The notes: generated by a model not told the origin, from the sequence alone. Counted from the first letter of the stretch, positions 43,490 to 53,867 are shown. The stretch is DNA of 64,000 bases from Mycetohabitans rhizoxinica HKI 454 (GCF_000198775.1 NC_014722.1:113372-177371), one strand, 5' to 3'. Numbers and translations: made by a program.

Positions 43490-46400
43490 CTACGCATAGT
43501 CGCAGACCGGCACGCACGAACAAAACAAATTGCGATCGCCGTACGCGTTGTCGGCGCGGCCTATGGGCGGCCAGTACTTGCTGGCCGCCCGCGATGGGAC
43601 GGGATACGCAGCCTGCTCGCGCCCGTAGGCATGAGGCCACGTGTCGGCGCCAATGACCGCGGCCGTATGTGGTGCGTGCTTGAGTGGGTTGTCGTCTCGG
43701 TCAGCGTGGCCTTGCTCGATCGCGCGAATTTCGTCGCGGATCGCGATCATCGCGTCGATGAAACGGTCCAGCTCCGCCTTAGATTCTGACTCGGTCGGCT
43801 CGATCATCAACGTGCCGGGCACCGGAAAGCTCATCGTCGGTGCGTGGAAACCGTAGTCGATCAGCCGCTTTGCGACGTCGTCAACGGTGATGCCGCTTAC
43901 GTCCTTGATCGGCCGCAAGTCCAGGATGCATTCATGCGCGACCAGGCCGCCGGCTCCCGAATACAGCACCGGGTAGTGCGGGGCGAGGCGCTTGGCGATG
44001 TAGTTCGCGTTCAGGATCGCCGTTTCAGTCGCCGACTTGAGGCCGCGCGCGCCCATCATCGCAATGTACATCCACGAAATCGGTAGGATGGCGGCTGAGC
44101 CGTACGGCGCCGACGAGACCGCGCCGATCCCGTCCGGATTGCCGGCTGGCGTCGCCGCGCCTTCGCGCACATAGCCGACCGAACGCTGGTTCGGCAGGAA
44201 GCGCGCCAGGTGGGCGGCCACCGCGACGGGGCCCACGCCTGGGCCGCCGCCGCCGTGCGGGATGCAAAAGGTTTTGTGCAGGTTCAGGTGCGACACGTCG
44301 CCGCCGAATTGACCCGGAGCGGTTAGGCCCACCATCGCGTTCATGTTCGCGCCGTCAACGTACACTTGGCCCCCATGCGCGTGGACGATCTCGCAAATCT
44401 CTCGCACGTTTTGCTCGAACACGCCATGCGTGGACGGGTACGTGATCATGATCGCCGCCAGCTTGTCTGCATGGCGTGCGGCCTTGGTCTTCAGGTCCTC
44501 GACGTCGACATTGCCCTGCGCATCGCACGCGACGACTACAACTTGCATGCCGGCCATTTGGGCGGATGCCGGATTGGTGCCGTGCGCGGAAGCCGGGATC
44601 AAGCAAACGTTGCGATGGCCTTCGCCGCGCGACGCGTGGTACGCGTGGATGATCAGCAATCCGGCGTACTCGCCCTGTGAGCCGGCATTCGGTTGCAGCG
44701 ATACTGCGGCATAGCCGGTGCACGTCACCAGCATCTGCTCGAGCTGCTCGATCATCTTGCGATAGCCGATGGTTTGCGAGGCGGGCGCGAACGGATGGAT
44801 CTGCGCGAACTCAGGCCACGTGACGGGCAGCATCTCCGACGTGGCGTTCAGTTTCATCGTGCACGAACCGAGCGGGATCATCGCGCGATCCAGTGCAAGG
44901 TCCTTGTCGGCGAGCTGGCGCAGGTAGCGCAGCATTTCCGTCTCGCAGTGGTGGCGGTTGAACACCGGATGCGTCAGGTACGCACTGCGACGCAACAACG
45001 CGGCAGGCAGCGCGTCTTCGACGCTGGCATCCAGCGCGTCGATGTCCAACGTCGGCGCGCCGGCCTGCGCGGGCATGGTGTCCGGCTGCACGCCAGCGAG
45101 CGCGGGCGCCGTGCCGGCTGTTTCGGCGAACAGCGCGAGCAAATCAGCCAGGTCCAAACGCGTCGTCGTCTCATCGACCGACACGCCCACGCGCGCGCTG
45201 TCGATCCGGCGCAGGTTGATCCGCCGCGCGCGCGCAGCTTCGTGCAGCGCTTCGGTGCGCGTGCCCGACTCGATCGTTAGCGTGTCGAAGAACGTGTCAT
45301 TGGCAAGCGTGTAGCCGAGTTGCCGCACGCCGGCCGCCAGAATCGCCGCAATGCGGTGCACGCGCTCGGCGATCTGCCGCAGACCTCGGGGACCGTGATA
45401 GACCGCGTACATGCTGGCCATGATGGCTAGCAATGCCTGCGCGGTGCACACGTTCGAGGTCGCCTTCTCGCGACGGATATGCTGCTCACGGGTTTGCAGG
45501 GCCAGCCGCAACGCAGGCTTGCCTTGTGCATCGACGCTCACGCCGACGAGCCGCCCCGGCATCTGCCGCTTGAACGTGTCGCGCACGGCAAGATACGCGG
45601 CGTGTGGGCCACCGAACGCGAGTGGCACGCCAAAACGCTGTGAGGTGCCCACCGCGACATCCGCACCCCATTCGCCAGGCGGCGTCAACAGCGTCAGCGC
45701 CAACAGATCGGCGGCGGCGACCACGTGTGCGCCGGCTTCATGGATCGCGGCAGCCAGGTCGCGATAGTCACGCACGTCGCCGTTGACGCCCGGATACTGC
45801 AGCAGCACGCCGAACGCGCCGGCTTGTGCCGCCGCCGCGGCAGGGCCGACCCGTACGTCGATGCCCACCGGCTGTGCGCGCGTGCGCACCACCTCAATCG
45901 TCTGCGGTAGCACGTCGTCGGCCACGTAGAACACGTTCGAGCGCGGCTTGCCCACGCGCTGCAGCAGCGTCATGGCCTCGGCCGCCGCTGTGCCTTCGTC
46001 GAGCAGCGACGCATTGGCAGTGTCCAGCCCAGTCAGGTCAATCACCATCTGCTGGAAATTGAGCAGTGCCTCGAGCCGGCCTTGCGAGATTTCGGGTTGG
46101 TATGGTGTATAGGCGGTGTACCAGGCCGGGTTCTCGAGCACATTGCGCAGGATCACCGCAGGTGTATGTGTACCATAGTAGCCCTGGCCGATGTAGCTGC
46201 GGAACACTTCGTTTTGGCGCGCCAGTTCGCGCAGTCGCGCGAGCGCTTCGGCCTCGCTGCGCGGCGCGGTGAATTCGCCAAGCGACAGGCTGTCACGACG
46301 TCGGATGCTCGGCGGCATCACCGCGTCGATCAGCGCGTCGCGGTGATCGAAGCCGAGCACCGCCAGCATCTGCCGTTGATCGTCGGCGCTAGGCCCGATG

Positions 46401-46492
46401 TGACGTTCGGCGAAAGCGTCGTGTCGTTCAAGCTCGGCGAGCGTGGGACGGGGGGCGCGATTCATCAGGTGATCCGGGTGCTCTGGCTTCAT
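43490..46492 (-). CDS. gcvP: Glycine dehydrogenase (decarboxylating), P protein
   Basis: A 1000-residue PLP enzyme that decarboxylates glycine and passes the aminomethyl group to the H protein lipoate. The N-terminal half ends near [13 protein letters not shown] and the C-terminal half carries the PLP lysine in [16 protein letters not shown]. The glycine-rich loop GGGGPGVGP is intact. The ATG at 46492 ([12 protein letters not shown]) matches homologues; the 7-codon extension to 46513 is not needed. It is the last gene of gcvTHP. Confidence 0.95.
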   Translation of the reverse strand: MKPEHPDHLMNRAPRPTLAELERHDAFAERHIGPSADDQRQMLAVLGFDHRDALIDAVMPPSIRRRDSLSLGEFTAPRSEAEALARLRELARQNEVFRSYIGQGYYGTHTPAVILRNVLENPAWYTAYTPYQPEISQGRLEALLNFQQMVIDLTGLDTANASLLDEGTAAAEAMTLLQRVGKPRSNVFYVADDVLPQTIEVVRTRAQPVGIDVRVGPAAAAAQAGAFGVLLQYPGVNGDVRDYRDLAAAIHEAGAHVVAAADLLALTLLTPPGEWGADVAVGTSQRFGVPLAFGGPHAAYLAVRDTFKRQMPGRLVGVSVDAQGKPALRLALQTREQHIRREKATSNVCTAQALLAIMASMYAVYHGPRGLRQIAERVHRIAAILAAGVRQLGYTLANDTFFDTLTIESGTRTEALHEAARARRINLRRIDSARVGVSVDETTTRLDLADLLALFAETAGTAPALAGVQPDTMPAQAGAPTLDIDALDASVEDALPAALLRRSAYLTHPVFNRHHCETEMLRYLRQLADKDLALDRAMIPLGSCTMKLNATSEMLPVTWPEFAQIHPFAPASQTIGYRKMIEQLEQMLVTCTGYAAVSLQPNAGSQGEYAGLLIIHAYHASRGEGHRNVCLIPASAHGTNPASAQMAGMQVVVVACDAQGNVDVEDLKTKAARHADKLAAIMITYPSTHGVFEQNVREICEIVHAHGGQVYVDGANMNAMVGLTAPGQFGGDVSHLNLHKTFCIPHGGGGPGVGPVAVAAHLARFLPNQRSVGYVREGAATPAGNPDGIGAVSSAPYGSAAILPISWMYIAMMGARGLKSATETAILNANYIAKRLAPHYPVLYSGAGGLVAHECILDLRPIKDVSGITVDDVAKRLIDYGFHAPTMSFPVPGTLMIEPTESESKAELDRFIDAMIAIRDEIRAIEQGHADRDDNPLKHAPHTAAVIGADTWPHAYGREQAAYPVPSRAASKYWPPIGRADNAYGDRNLFCSCVPVCDYA

Positions 46493-46556
46493 ATCGAAAT
46501 CCTGTCGGTCCACGCCGCCGCGATGCGCGGGGCCGGCGTGGACCCGTTGAGGTCAA

Positions 46557-46937
46557 TCAGGCGCCGATCGCCTGGCCGTACGCGGCCGCGTCGAGCAATG
46601 AGTCCATCGCGGCGGTGTCCGCGGGCTTGATACGGAATAACCAGGACTCGTACGGCGCGCCGTTGACCTGGTCCGGCGCACTGATCAGCGCGTCATTGGA
46701 CTCGACGATCTCGCCGGCAACCGGTGCATAGATGTCGGAGGCCGCCTTGACTGACTCGATCACTGCGATCGCGTCGCCGGCCTCGACCTGCTTGCCGGCT
46801 TCCGGGAGTTCGAGGAACACGACGTCGCCCAGCGCTTCCTGCGCGTGGTCGGTGATGCCGATGGTGAGCGTGCCGTCGTCTTCCTTGCGAATCCACTCAT
46901 GAGATTCGGTGTATTTGAGTTCGGCCGGGATAGTCAT
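46557..46937 (-). CDS. gcvH: Glycine cleavage system H protein
   Basis: A 126-residue lipoyl carrier protein. The lipoylated lysine lies in [15 protein letters not shown], the conserved H-protein site. The N-terminus [20 protein letters not shown] is typical. An AGGAG precedes the ATG at 46937. It shuttles aminomethyl between the P and T proteins. Confidence 0.97.
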   Translation of the reverse strand: MTIPAELKYTESHEWIRKEDDGTLTIGITDHAQEALGDVVFLELPEAGKQVEAGDAIAVIESVKAASDIYAPVAGEIVESNDALISAPDQVNGAPYESWLFRIKPADTAAMDSLLDAAAYGQAIGA

Positions 46938-47032
46938 GGGTGGCTCCTAATATCGTTGAGGTCGTGAATCGGTGTGCTCCGGCGCGGCGCAGGCGAACCG
47001 TGCCCGGCGCTTGGCGGTGGCGGCGCGCCGCG

Positions 47033-48151
47033 TCAGATGAGCGGCTTGCCGTGGCGCACGAACGGCAGTTTAACCACCCGCGCGGGCAACGCCTTGTCGC
47101 GGATCATGACCTGTACTGTGTCGCCGGCCGACACGGCTGTCGGCACACGCGCCAATGCGATGGATTGCTGCAACGACGGCGAGAACGTGCCACTGGTGAC
47201 CTCGCCGTCGCCGTGTGCAGTGAGCACCTTCTGGTGTGCACGCAGGATACCCGCCGGCTTGCCCTGCGGGTCTTTGTCCAGCACCAGGCCCACGAACGAC
47301 GCGCGCTGACCTTGTGCGCGCAGCGCCGCGCTGCCGACGAAATCGCGCTCGCCTGACAAATCGACGGTCCACGCGAGGCCGGCGTCAAGCGGCGACACGT
47401 TTTCGTCCATGTCCTGCCCGTACAGATTCATGCCGGCTTCCAGCCGCAGCGTATCGCGTGCGCCCAGGCCGCATGGCTTAACGCCCTGCGCGGCGAGCGC
47501 TTGCCACAATGCTTGCACGTGCGCGGCCTCGACAATGAGTTCGAAGCCGTCCTCGCCGGTATAGCCGGTGCGAGCGACCATCAGTGCACCGAACGGCGTG
47601 CCGTCCACACGCGCGGCGTTAAAGGGCTTGAGCGCTTCGCCCGGCTGCTGCACCGCCGGCACGGCCTGCCCGACCTTCACTCGCGCATTCGGGCCTTGCA
47701 CGGCGAGGATCGCCAGGTCCCGGCGCGGCGTCAGCGTGACGCCGAAGCTGCCTTCCGCGTTGAGTTGCCCGAGCCAGCCGATGTCCTTGTCCGCGGTACC
47801 GGCGTTGACTACGACGCGGAACGCATCGTCGGCGAAGTAGTACACGATCAGATCGTCGACCACCCCGCCGCTTGCGTTCAGCATGCACGAGTACAGTGCC
47901 CGACCCGGCGTTTGCAGCTTGTCGATATTGTTGGCCAATGCCATGCGCAGAAACGCCCGTGCGCCAGCGCCGGCGATATCCACGACGCACATGTGTGACA
48001 CGTCGAACATGCCGGCGTCACTGCGCACCGCGCGGTGCTCGTCAATCTGAGAGCCATAGTTCACCGGCATGTTCCAGCCGCCGAAGTCGACCATGCGTGC
48101 ATGGAGCGCACGATGGACCGCGTTGAGCGGGGTGGTCTTGAGTTGAGTCAT
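47033..48151 (-). CDS. gcvT: Aminomethyltransferase, glycine cleavage T protein
   Basis: A 372-residue folate-dependent enzyme that releases ammonia and makes 5,10-methylene-THF. Motifs include [39 protein letters not shown] and [19 protein letters not shown] chose the ATG at 48151 ([13 protein letters not shown]); the upstream open frame reads through the riboswitch. It leads the gcvT-gcvH-gcvP operon, which is controlled by that riboswitch. Confidence 0.96.
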   Translation of the reverse strand: MTQLKTTPLNAVHRALHARMVDFGGWNMPVNYGSQIDEHRAVRSDAGMFDVSHMCVVDIAGAGARAFLRMALANNIDKLQTPGRALYSCMLNASGGVVDDLIVYYFADDAFRVVVNAGTADKDIGWLGQLNAEGSFGVTLTPRRDLAILAVQGPNARVKVGQAVPAVQQPGEALKPFNAARVDGTPFGALMVARTGYTGEDGFELIVEAAHVQALWQALAAQGVKPCGLGARDTLRLEAGMNLYGQDMDENVSPLDAGLAWTVDLSGERDFVGSAALRAQGQRASFVGLVLDKDPQGKPAGILRAHQKVLTAHGDGEVTSGTFSPSLQQSIALARVPTAVSAGDTVQVMIRDKALPARVVKLPFVRHGKPLI

Positions 48152-48219
48152 GAAAGCTCTCAGTAGCGCGAACACAAAAAGGCGCACGAGCATCCGGGCA
48201 GCGGTGGATGCATGCATGA

Positions 48220-48512
48220 CCCCTCTGTCCTCGGTACCTGAGAGATTGCGCCGCGCGGCTTGCCTGCCACGCATCGGCGCGCGCCCCTTCGGTGGGTAGC
48301 TTGCGCCGCTGCGTTTGCACGCGCACGGCTGCTACTACCGCTCTCCAGAGTGCGGTGCCGACCGGTTGGCGCACACGCGCCGACGGGCGGCGCGGCGCGC
48401 GACGACGAGTCGGCGGTCCGGCGCGCACGGTCCTTTTGCCTGAGAGTTTGTGGGTTGCCCCTTCGGCGGCACCGGCTTGTGATTCGTCGCACCAAGCCGG
48501 CACGCTCTCCCG
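48220..48512 (-). promoter_or_regulatory. Tandem glycine riboswitch
   Basis: On the minus strand two glycine aptamers lie in series in the gcvT leader. The first (48424-48512) has GGGAGAGCG, GCCGAAGGGGCAA and CTCTCAGGCAAAAGGACCG. The second (48220-48350) has CTCTGGAGAG, CACCGAAGGGG and CTCTCAGGTACCGAGGACAG. These are the defining glycine aptamer cores. It probably activates gcvTHP when glycine is high. Confidence 0.93.
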
Positions 48513-48549
48513 GCGCGCGTGGCGATTGTGCGCGACGCGCGCCGCTGTG

Positions 48550-48653
48550 TCAATCAGCCCAATCGCGCCACAACGTCATCAACACGGTCATCACGACCGG
48601 GCCGATGAACCATCCAGCAAGCCGAAGGTTGACGCGCTGCCGAGGATACCGAG
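48550..48653 (-). pseudogene. AI-2E/PerM-family transporter C-terminal remnant
   Basis: Two frames encode the tail of an AI-2E family membrane protein: LGILGSASTFGLL, then after a frameshift GWFIGPVVMTVLMTLWRDW, ending at a stop at 48550. The rest of the gene, about 330 residues, is missing between here and rep. The remnant lies immediately upstream of the riboswitch. Confidence 0.7.
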
Positions 48654-48797
48654 GCCGCATCACAGGCGCTGACCGGCAGCGGTGCATGGAGCGTCTGGCC
48701 GGCATAGCCCTATCCAATCAGACCGACACGAAGCTGCGGCATGGCATCCCCTCTTTTCTTCAATGCGGACGTGATGCGCGGCGTGACGTGACGGTGT

Positions 48798-50942
48798 TCA
48801 GCCTGGCTGTTTCTGCAGCAGCGCCTTCAGGCTCGCTAGCCGGTCCTTGGGGGTCATCGGTGCTTCATCCGGCGTGGGAGGTGGCGCATCGTCCAGACGC
48901 ATTTCCGCAATGAAGCGGGACGGCTCGCACACGAGCGTCTCCCTCGCGCGCTTTCGCTTCTTGCAATAGTTCAGATGCAGGCTGCGCTGTGCGCGCGTGA
49001 TTGCGACATACATCAGGCGGCGCTCTTCCTCGATCCGCGCGTCGTCGATCGGCTCATCATCGGCGCCACCGCGGTGCGGAAGAATGCCTTCCTCGACGCC
49101 CACCAAAAACACGTGCGGATACTCGAGGCCCTTCGACGCATGGACGGTGGACAAGCGTACCGCGTCCGGATCCTCGTCCTTGCCATCGAGCATTGACATC
49201 AGCGCGACGGTCTGAATTAAACCCAGCAGGTTCTTGCCGGTATCGGCCAGTCCGTCCGCATTCTCGTAGCCGTATGCGTGTTGTTCGTCATCGTCATCGT
49301 CGTCGGCGTCCTCGCCGCGCGGCGTGCCGGATCCACCGAGCGTGGCGTCGCGCTCCGGTTTCGTGCCCTTCTTCTTGAGCCATTCGAGGAACTCGAGCAC
49401 GTTTGTCCACTTAGTCTGCGCCTGGCGCTCGTCGAATGCGTCATACAGGTACGCTTCGTAATGGATGGCTTCCATCAAATCATCCAGCAGCGTCGTTGCC
49501 GGGTCGGTGCCGGCCCGTGCCGCGATGCGCTGAATGAAATCGCAGAATACCCGCAATGGCTCGACCTGACGCGGCGATAGCCGCGCCTCGATGCCGCCCA
49601 TATAGACTGCCTCGAACAGCGACACCTTCGCCTGGCCGGCAAACGAACCGAGTGCTTCCAGCGTCGTGTTGCCCACGCCGCGGCGCGGCGTGGTAATCGC
49701 GCGGATGAACGCCGGATCGTCGTCGTGGTTAGCGATCAGCCGAAGATAGGCGCAGATGTCCTTGATTTCAGCGCGATCGAAGAATGACTGTCCGCCTGAC
49801 AGCACGTACGGGATACGCTCGCGGCGCAGCACCTGCTCGAAGATCCGGGCCTGGAAGTTGCCCCGGTATAGGATCGCATAATCGCGGAATTGTGTGCGGC
49901 GCTCGAACTTGTGCGCCGACAGACGGAACACCACCGATTCTGCCTCGTGCTCCTCGTCATTGCATGGCGTCACGGTAATGGTGTCACCCATGCCATGCTC
50001 GGACCACAGCTTCTTTTCGAACAGCTTCGGGTTTTGCGCGATCACGCTATTCGCGGCGTTCAGGATGCGCACCGTCGAGCGGTAGTTTTGCTCGAGTTTG
50101 ATGACCTTCAGACGGGGAAAGTCCACTTGCAATTGCGCAAGGTTCTCCAATGTCGCGCCGCGCCAGCCGTAGATCGCCTGGTCATCGTCGCCGACTGCCG
50201 TGAACGCCGCGCGCGGGCCAGCGAGCAGCTTCAGCAGCTCGTACTGGCACGTGTTGGTGTCCTGGTATTCGTCCACCAGCAGGTAGCGCAGCCGATTCTG
50301 CCATTTGTCGCGCACCGGTTCATTGTCGCGGAACAATTCCGTGGGCAGCCGAATCAAGTCATCGAAGTCTACCGCCTGATACGCGTGCAGTGTCGCCGCG
50401 TAATGGCGGAACACGATTGCCGCCTGCATCTCGTCCTCGTTCTGCGCGAGCACACTGGCCTGTTCCGGCGTGACCATGCCGTTTTTCCACAGCGAGATGA
50501 TTGACTGGATCCTGCGAATCAGACCCTTGTCCGTCGTGCCGATCTGCTCCTGGATCATGGCGAAGCAATCGTCCGCGTCCATGATCGAGAATTGCGGCTT
50601 CAAGCCGACATGGGCCGCTTCCTGACGCAGGATCTGCACGCCCAGTGAATGGAATGTGCATACCGTCAGCTGATTGACGGGCACTTTGCGGCCTTCCTTG
50701 CCGGGCGTCGTCAGCGTTTTGCCCTCGAGCAGCTTGCCGACCCGTTCGCGCATTTCGGCTGCCGCCTTGTTCGTGAAGGTGACTGCTGCAATGTGACGTG
50801 GCTCAAAGCCTTTTGCCTCGATCAGATGGGCGATCTTCTGCGTGATGACACGCGTTTTGCCGCTGCCGGCGCCGGCGAGCACGAGGCAGGGGCCGTCGAG
50901 ATAGGTGACGGCGGCACTTTGCGCGGGATTTAGGCCATACAT
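48798..50942 (-). CDS. rep: Rep-type ATP-dependent DNA helicase (UvrD family)
   Basis: A 714-residue SF1A helicase. Motifs are Walker A in VLAGAGSGKTRVI, VTFTNKAAAEMRERV, Walker B in LLVDEYQDTN, motif III VGDDDQAIYGWRGA, KVIKLEQNYRST, VHASKGLEYPHVFLVG and VAITRAQRSL. The order and sequence are closer to Rep than to UvrD, in particular the HIAAVTFTNK and SIISLWKNG segments. A very acidic loop (DADDDDDDEQ) sits within the 2B region. It helps replication past obstacles. Confidence 0.92.
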   Translation of the reverse strand: MYGLNPAQSAAVTYLDGPCLVLAGAGSGKTRVITQKIAHLIEAKGFEPRHIAAVTFTNKAAAEMRERVGKLLEGKTLTTPGKEGRKVPVNQLTVCTFHSLGVQILRQEAAHVGLKPQFSIMDADDCFAMIQEQIGTTDKGLIRRIQSIISLWKNGMVTPEQASVLAQNEDEMQAAIVFRHYAATLHAYQAVDFDDLIRLPTELFRDNEPVRDKWQNRLRYLLVDEYQDTNTCQYELLKLLAGPRAAFTAVGDDDQAIYGWRGATLENLAQLQVDFPRLKVIKLEQNYRSTVRILNAANSVIAQNPKLFEKKLWSEHGMGDTITVTPCNDEEHEAESVVFRLSAHKFERRTQFRDYAILYRGNFQARIFEQVLRRERIPYVLSGGQSFFDRAEIKDICAYLRLIANHDDDPAFIRAITTPRRGVGNTTLEALGSFAGQAKVSLFEAVYMGGIEARLSPRQVEPLRVFCDFIQRIAARAGTDPATTLLDDLMEAIHYEAYLYDAFDERQAQTKWTNVLEFLEWLKKKGTKPERDATLGGSGTPRGEDADDDDDDEQHAYGYENADGLADTGKNLLGLIQTVALMSMLDGKDEDPDAVRLSTVHASKGLEYPHVFLVGVEEGILPHRGGADDEPIDDARIEEERRLMYVAITRAQRSLHLNYCKKRKRARETLVCEPSRFIAEMRLDDAPPPTPDEAPMTPKDRLASLKALLQKQPG

Positions 50943-51103
50943 GGGGTGTAGCGGAGGGCGACGACGCGCGCTGCACAGATGCGTCGCGTCGAACGATGTG
51001 GTTCGCTGGGATCGGGGATGCTAACACAGCGGCGCGTCGCGGGCAGCCGACGCGTCGCATGGGCCCGGCGATGGACTGGCTGCGTCGCTCAGTGCCGATC
51101 CGG

Positions 51104-51724
51104 CTACTTGACTGTGCTTACCATATAGTCGACGGCCGCCTTCACGTCGGCATCAGAAGCATTCGAGCCACCTTTGGGCGGCATCGCGCCTTTGCCGTGC
51201 AGCGCGTAGTGGTAGACAGTGTCCATCGACTCCTTTAGCCGTGGTGCCCAGGCCGCCTTGTCACCGAGCTTCGGTGCGCCGGCTACGCCGGCAGCATGGC
51301 ACGCTTGGCAGACCTGTTGGTACAGCGCCTTGCCGGCTTGCGCGGCGTCCGCGCTCGCGGACGTGGCGGCGCTGCCAGGCGGCGGTGCGGAAGGAATCGC
51401 TGCGATTGCGGCTGCGGCGGCTTGCGTGCTGTTGCTACTTATTACCGCTGCGGATGGCGTTGCAGCGGCCGAGGCTAGCGCCGCGGCCAATGTGTCGGGC
51501 GCGCCTTGGCCTTGATCTGGGCGGACCTCCACGCGAGCGACGGGGGCGATACGGCGGGAAACCTGCTCGTGCGACAAACCGTCGGTGCCAGCACCGGTGC
51601 GGGTGGCGTTGTCCACATAATGGACGAGCAACGCAATGACGATGATCGGGAGCGCAAAACTGGCAATGACCAGCGCGATGAGCTGCTTCGGATTCTTGAT
51701 CGGGGCTTCGTGTGCTTCGCTCAT
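51104..51724 (-). CDS. Membrane-anchored cytochrome c (class I, cyt c5-like)
   Basis: A 206-residue protein. A single transmembrane segment at about 16-38 (LIALVIASFALPIIVIALLV) anchors it, and a low-complexity Ala/Ser linker follows. A C-terminal haem domain has CQACHAAG as the covalent haem motif and a distal Met in GAMPPKGG. It likely carries electrons on the periplasmic face. The ATG at 51724 is used; the frame is open to 52021 but that part is not conserved. Confidence 0.9.
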   Translation of the reverse strand: MSEAHEAPIKNPKQLIALVIASFALPIIVIALLVHYVDNATRTGAGTDGLSHEQVSRRIAPVARVEVRPDQGQGAPDTLAAALASAAATPSAAVISSNSTQAAAAAIAAIPSAPPPGSAATSASADAAQAGKALYQQVCQACHAAGVAGAPKLGDKAAWAPRLKESMDTVYHYALHGKGAMPPKGGSNASDADVKAAVDYMVSTVK

Positions 51725-51854
51725 GCTGTCTCGTCTCTCTAATAATGGATTCGGTAAAGCGTGGTAGCGAACGATAGGGCCTACCAGAATGACTGCTGAT
51801 AACAACTGTCGATCGATTATAGACGCAAAGAAACGGGGTGTGACGGCGCTTCCC

Positions 51855-51870
51855 GCGCGCTTAAGCGCGC
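51855..51870. repeat. 16-bp perfect palindrome
   Basis: GCGCGCTTAAGCGCGC is perfectly self-complementary and lies 130 bases upstream of the cytochrome c gene, between it and the tRNA gene. It could be a terminator element or an operator. Confidence 0.4.
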
Positions 51871-52006
51871 CTTGACCAGGAATCAGTGCAGGACCGCAAT
51901 GGCCGGGGCAGGCATTCCCGCGTATCGGATAGACGATGCAGTCGAGTTGCGCTATACTTTTAGACTGCTTTGGCGTCCGCTTTCCTCGGATGCCTTTCAA
52001 GGCGAT

Positions 52007-52082
52007 GCGCCCGTAGCTCAATGGATAGAGTACTGCCCTCCGAAGGCAGGGGTTGCTGGTTCGATCCCAGCCGGGCGCGCCA
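52007..52082 (+). tRNA. tRNA-Arg (anticodon CCG)
   Basis: A 76-base cloverleaf with acceptor GCGCCCG/CGGGCGC, anticodon stem CTGCC/GGCAG, loop CTCCGAA giving anticodon CCG, T loop GGTTCGATCC and encoded CCA at the end. The 3' end abuts mobile DNA, so it is the likely attachment site of the element that follows. Confidence 0.95.
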
Positions 52083-52155
52083 AGCTGGACAACGGTTTTC
52101 GGCGATTCCCTCCCGCCGGGTTACTCCCGGTGTAGCTAAAATACAGCTAACTTTC

Positions 52156-52328
52156 GTTCGTCGTAGAGCTTCTTAAGCGGCGTCACCCATTGCATCAAGT
52201 GGTCGGCATGACAGGTGCGCGTACCGCTGCACCATCTCCATCGTTTCCCATCCGCCCAATTCCTCCAGCACGTGCAACGACGTGCCGCGCTGCACGTGCC
52301 AACTCGCCCAGGCGTGCCGTAAGTCGTT
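52156..52328 (-). pseudogene. Integrase C-terminal remnant next to the tRNA
   Basis: The frame LRHAWASWHVQRGTSLHVLEE followed by MVQRYAHLS is the C-terminal tyrosine-recombinase domain. It closely matches the intact integrase at 54907-56037, with about 170 bases of direct repeat (52156-52328 against 54978-55150). Upstream the sequence is fused to unrelated DNA. It was probably left by an older element in the same tRNA. Confidence 0.8.
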
Positions 52329-52490
52329 TTTCAAAAATATAAGTACGCACGGCCTCTTCAATGAAACGGGAAAGCTTGCCCTTGCGGCGGCCGCCTTGCA
52401 ATGCAAGGAACATGCGCGCGGACTAACCCGTGTCCGGCGACACGGCGATGTTCCAGCAAACCGTGTTCGTGAATGGTTTGTCACACACGT
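52320..52490 (-). pseudogene. Ribbon-helix-helix antitoxin remnant
   Basis: MFLALQGGRRKGKLSRFIEE followed by AVRTYIFEK, and WNIAVSPDTG in another frame upstream, resemble a ribbon-helix-helix antitoxin-like family. A stop and a frameshift separate the pieces and its 3' end is joined to the integrase remnant. Family identity is by recollection. Confidence 0.45.
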
Positions 52491-52534
52491 TTTGCCTTTC
52501 TCAAGGCGGCAATCCCGACTCTCGCGCAGTGACA

Positions 52535-52556
52535 TCGCCAAATAATTGTTTGGCGA
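52535..52556. repeat. 8-bp hairpin before the HigBA-like genes
   Basis: TCGCCAAA and TTTGGCGA form a perfect stem around TAATTG, about 60 bases upstream of the toxin gene start. Possible terminator of the upstream remnant. Confidence 0.35.
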
Positions 52557-52589
52557 CTTCTGCTCTGTAAGGCGCAGTGCTTGCCATTT

Positions 52590-52603
52590 TACCTGAACAG
52601 GTA
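52590..52603 (+). promoter_or_regulatory. Inverted repeat, candidate HigBA operator
   Basis: TACCTG-AA-CAGGTA is a 6-2-6 inverted repeat that overlaps a TATAAA box and ends 13 bases before the toxin ATG at 52616. This is the expected position for autoregulation by the antitoxin. Confidence 0.5.
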
Positions 52604-52615
52604 TAAATTGTTTCC

Positions 52616-52991
52616 ATGTCTGACAAAGAAAAACCGCTTGGATGAATCGCGAGCAGCTACAAGGATCTGATGGCGTTGCCACCCGAGGTGCGCAGGCGTT
52701 TCGGTTATGCGCTGTCGTTGGCGCAGAGGGGCGATCAAGATGACGCTGTAAAAGTGCTCAAAGGTCTCGGCGGCGCCGGCGTGCTAGAGGTAGTCGAGGA
52801 TGATGCTGGCGGCACGTACCGGGCCGTCTACACGGTGAATTGCGGAAGCGGTGTTCGTCCTACATTGCTTTCAGAAGAAGAGCAAGAGCGGGATCTCCAC
52901 GCCGAAGGCAGACATCGACATCATTCGCGCTCGGCTGAAAGTAGCCGAAGCATGGGCACGGGAGCTACGAAATGCAAAAACGAATCATTAA
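52616..52991 (+). pseudogene. HigB/Gp49-like toxin, broken
   Basis: The gene starts MSDKEKPLG and then meets TGA at 52643 where TGG (Trp) is expected; the sequence continues in frame as IASSYKDLMALPPEVRRRFG. A second fault near 52835-52845 shifts the frame, and the family tail (FVLHCFQKKSKSG and IIRARLKVAEAW) is read in another frame to 52991. Both would have to be repaired to make the RelE-fold mRNA interferase-like toxin. The gene overlaps the antitoxin start by 20 bases, as normal for this family. Confidence 0.75.
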
Positions 52992-53307
52992 AGGCGTCGA
53001 GGTTCAGCGCAGTTCAGGCAACGTCTTTGCCGACCTTGGACTGCCCGATGCCGAAAAGCTTAAGATCAAGACCGGCCTGGTGGTCGAGATCAGGAAGGCA
53101 ATGCGCGCCCTCGGGCTGACACAACAAGAGGCGGCCAAACGCATGGGCGTGCCGCAACCGAAAGTGTCAGGAATGATGCGTGGTGACTTTACCAATCTGT
53201 CTGAGCGCAAGCTGATGGACTGTTTGAACCGCCTCGGCTATGACATCGAAATAAAGGTGCGGCCGGCGGCCGAGCCGGTCGGGCATCTGACGCTCGCGCT
53301 CGCTTGA
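52972..53307 (+). CDS. HigA-like XRE antitoxin
   Basis: A 111-residue intact protein with an XRE helix-turn-helix (about 45-100: IRKAMRALGLTQQEAAKRMG, VPQPKVSGMMRGDF). This is the usual partner of the Gp49-like HigB toxin encoded upstream. Its N-terminus (MQKRIIKGVEVQRSSGNVFA) is typical of the antitoxin. It would neutralise toxin and repress the operon. The toxin gene is dead, so it is now an orphan antitoxin. Confidence 0.85.
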   Translation: MQKRIIKGVEVQRSSGNVFADLGLPDAEKLKIKTGLVVEIRKAMRALGLTQQEAAKRMGVPQPKVSGMMRGDFTNLSERKLMDCLNRLGYDIEIKVRPAAEPVGHLTLALA

Positions 53308-53413
53308 CCCAGTGCCACCCAATGGGTGCCTGCATTACCGATGAAGCGTGGGGCAAACTGCCCCACAAGGATGTCGAGACAACTTCACGACTGACCTGTC
53401 CACCGGCCATCGT

Positions 53414-53467
53414 TCAGCTGCGTTGCATCGACAGTAACGCTTCGCGCTCGGCTTCACTCAGATTCAT
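53414..53467 (-). pseudogene. Possible transposase N-terminal scrap
   Basis: A 17-codon frame, MNLSEAEREALLSMQRS, ending in a stop, looks like the start of an IS630-type transposase. Too short to be sure. Confidence 0.2.
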
Positions 53468-53585
53468 TTTGCCCAGGCACTATTAGCCTCGGTGCGATTC
53501 AATTGGCTCAATGGGCTAGTCAACTCACATAAGAGATGGATTTGTACGGCAAATTGCCGTATCATTGTCTCAGGAGGATAATACG

Positions 53586-53867
53586 ATGCCCGCAGCTATC
53601 TCTACCGCCCGTCTCGAAGCCCGGATCAGTACCGATTTACATTCGATGCTTAAGCGCGCCGCTGAGCTTCAGGGACGTACCATGACGGACTTCGTTGTGT
53701 CTGCCGTCCAGGACGCCGCACAACGCGCCATCGAGCAAGCCGAAGTCATCCGCCTGTCCTTGGCCGATCAAGAGTGCTTTGCCCAAGCGCTGCTGTCACC
53801 GCCGCAACCATCGCCCGCTTTGAAACGCGCTTTTTCCCGTCGCAATAAACTTTTGCGCGCCGAATGA
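53586..53867 (+). CDS. TacA-like DUF1778 antitoxin
   Basis: A 93-residue protein with an N-terminal ribbon-helix-helix domain (STARLEARISTDLHSMLKRA, then AELQGRTMTDFVVSAV) and a C-terminal toxin-binding tail (PSPALKRAFSRRNKLLR). AGGAGG precedes the ATG at 53586. It overlaps the GNAT toxin gene by 4 bases (ATGA). It represses the operon and blocks the toxin. Confidence 0.88.
   Translation: MPAAISTARLEARISTDLHSMLKRAAELQGRTMTDFVVSAVQDAAQRAIEQAEVIRLSLADQECFAQALLSPPQPSPALKRAFSRRNKLLRAE

Noticed and set aside
42264..43499. 411-codon plus-strand open frame
   Set aside because: It mirrors the alginate-lyase-like gene on the other strand, which has a signal peptide and family motifs.
48152..48274. 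Upstream extension of gcvT
   Set aside because: The extra codons read through the riboswitch, so the start at 48151 is preferred.
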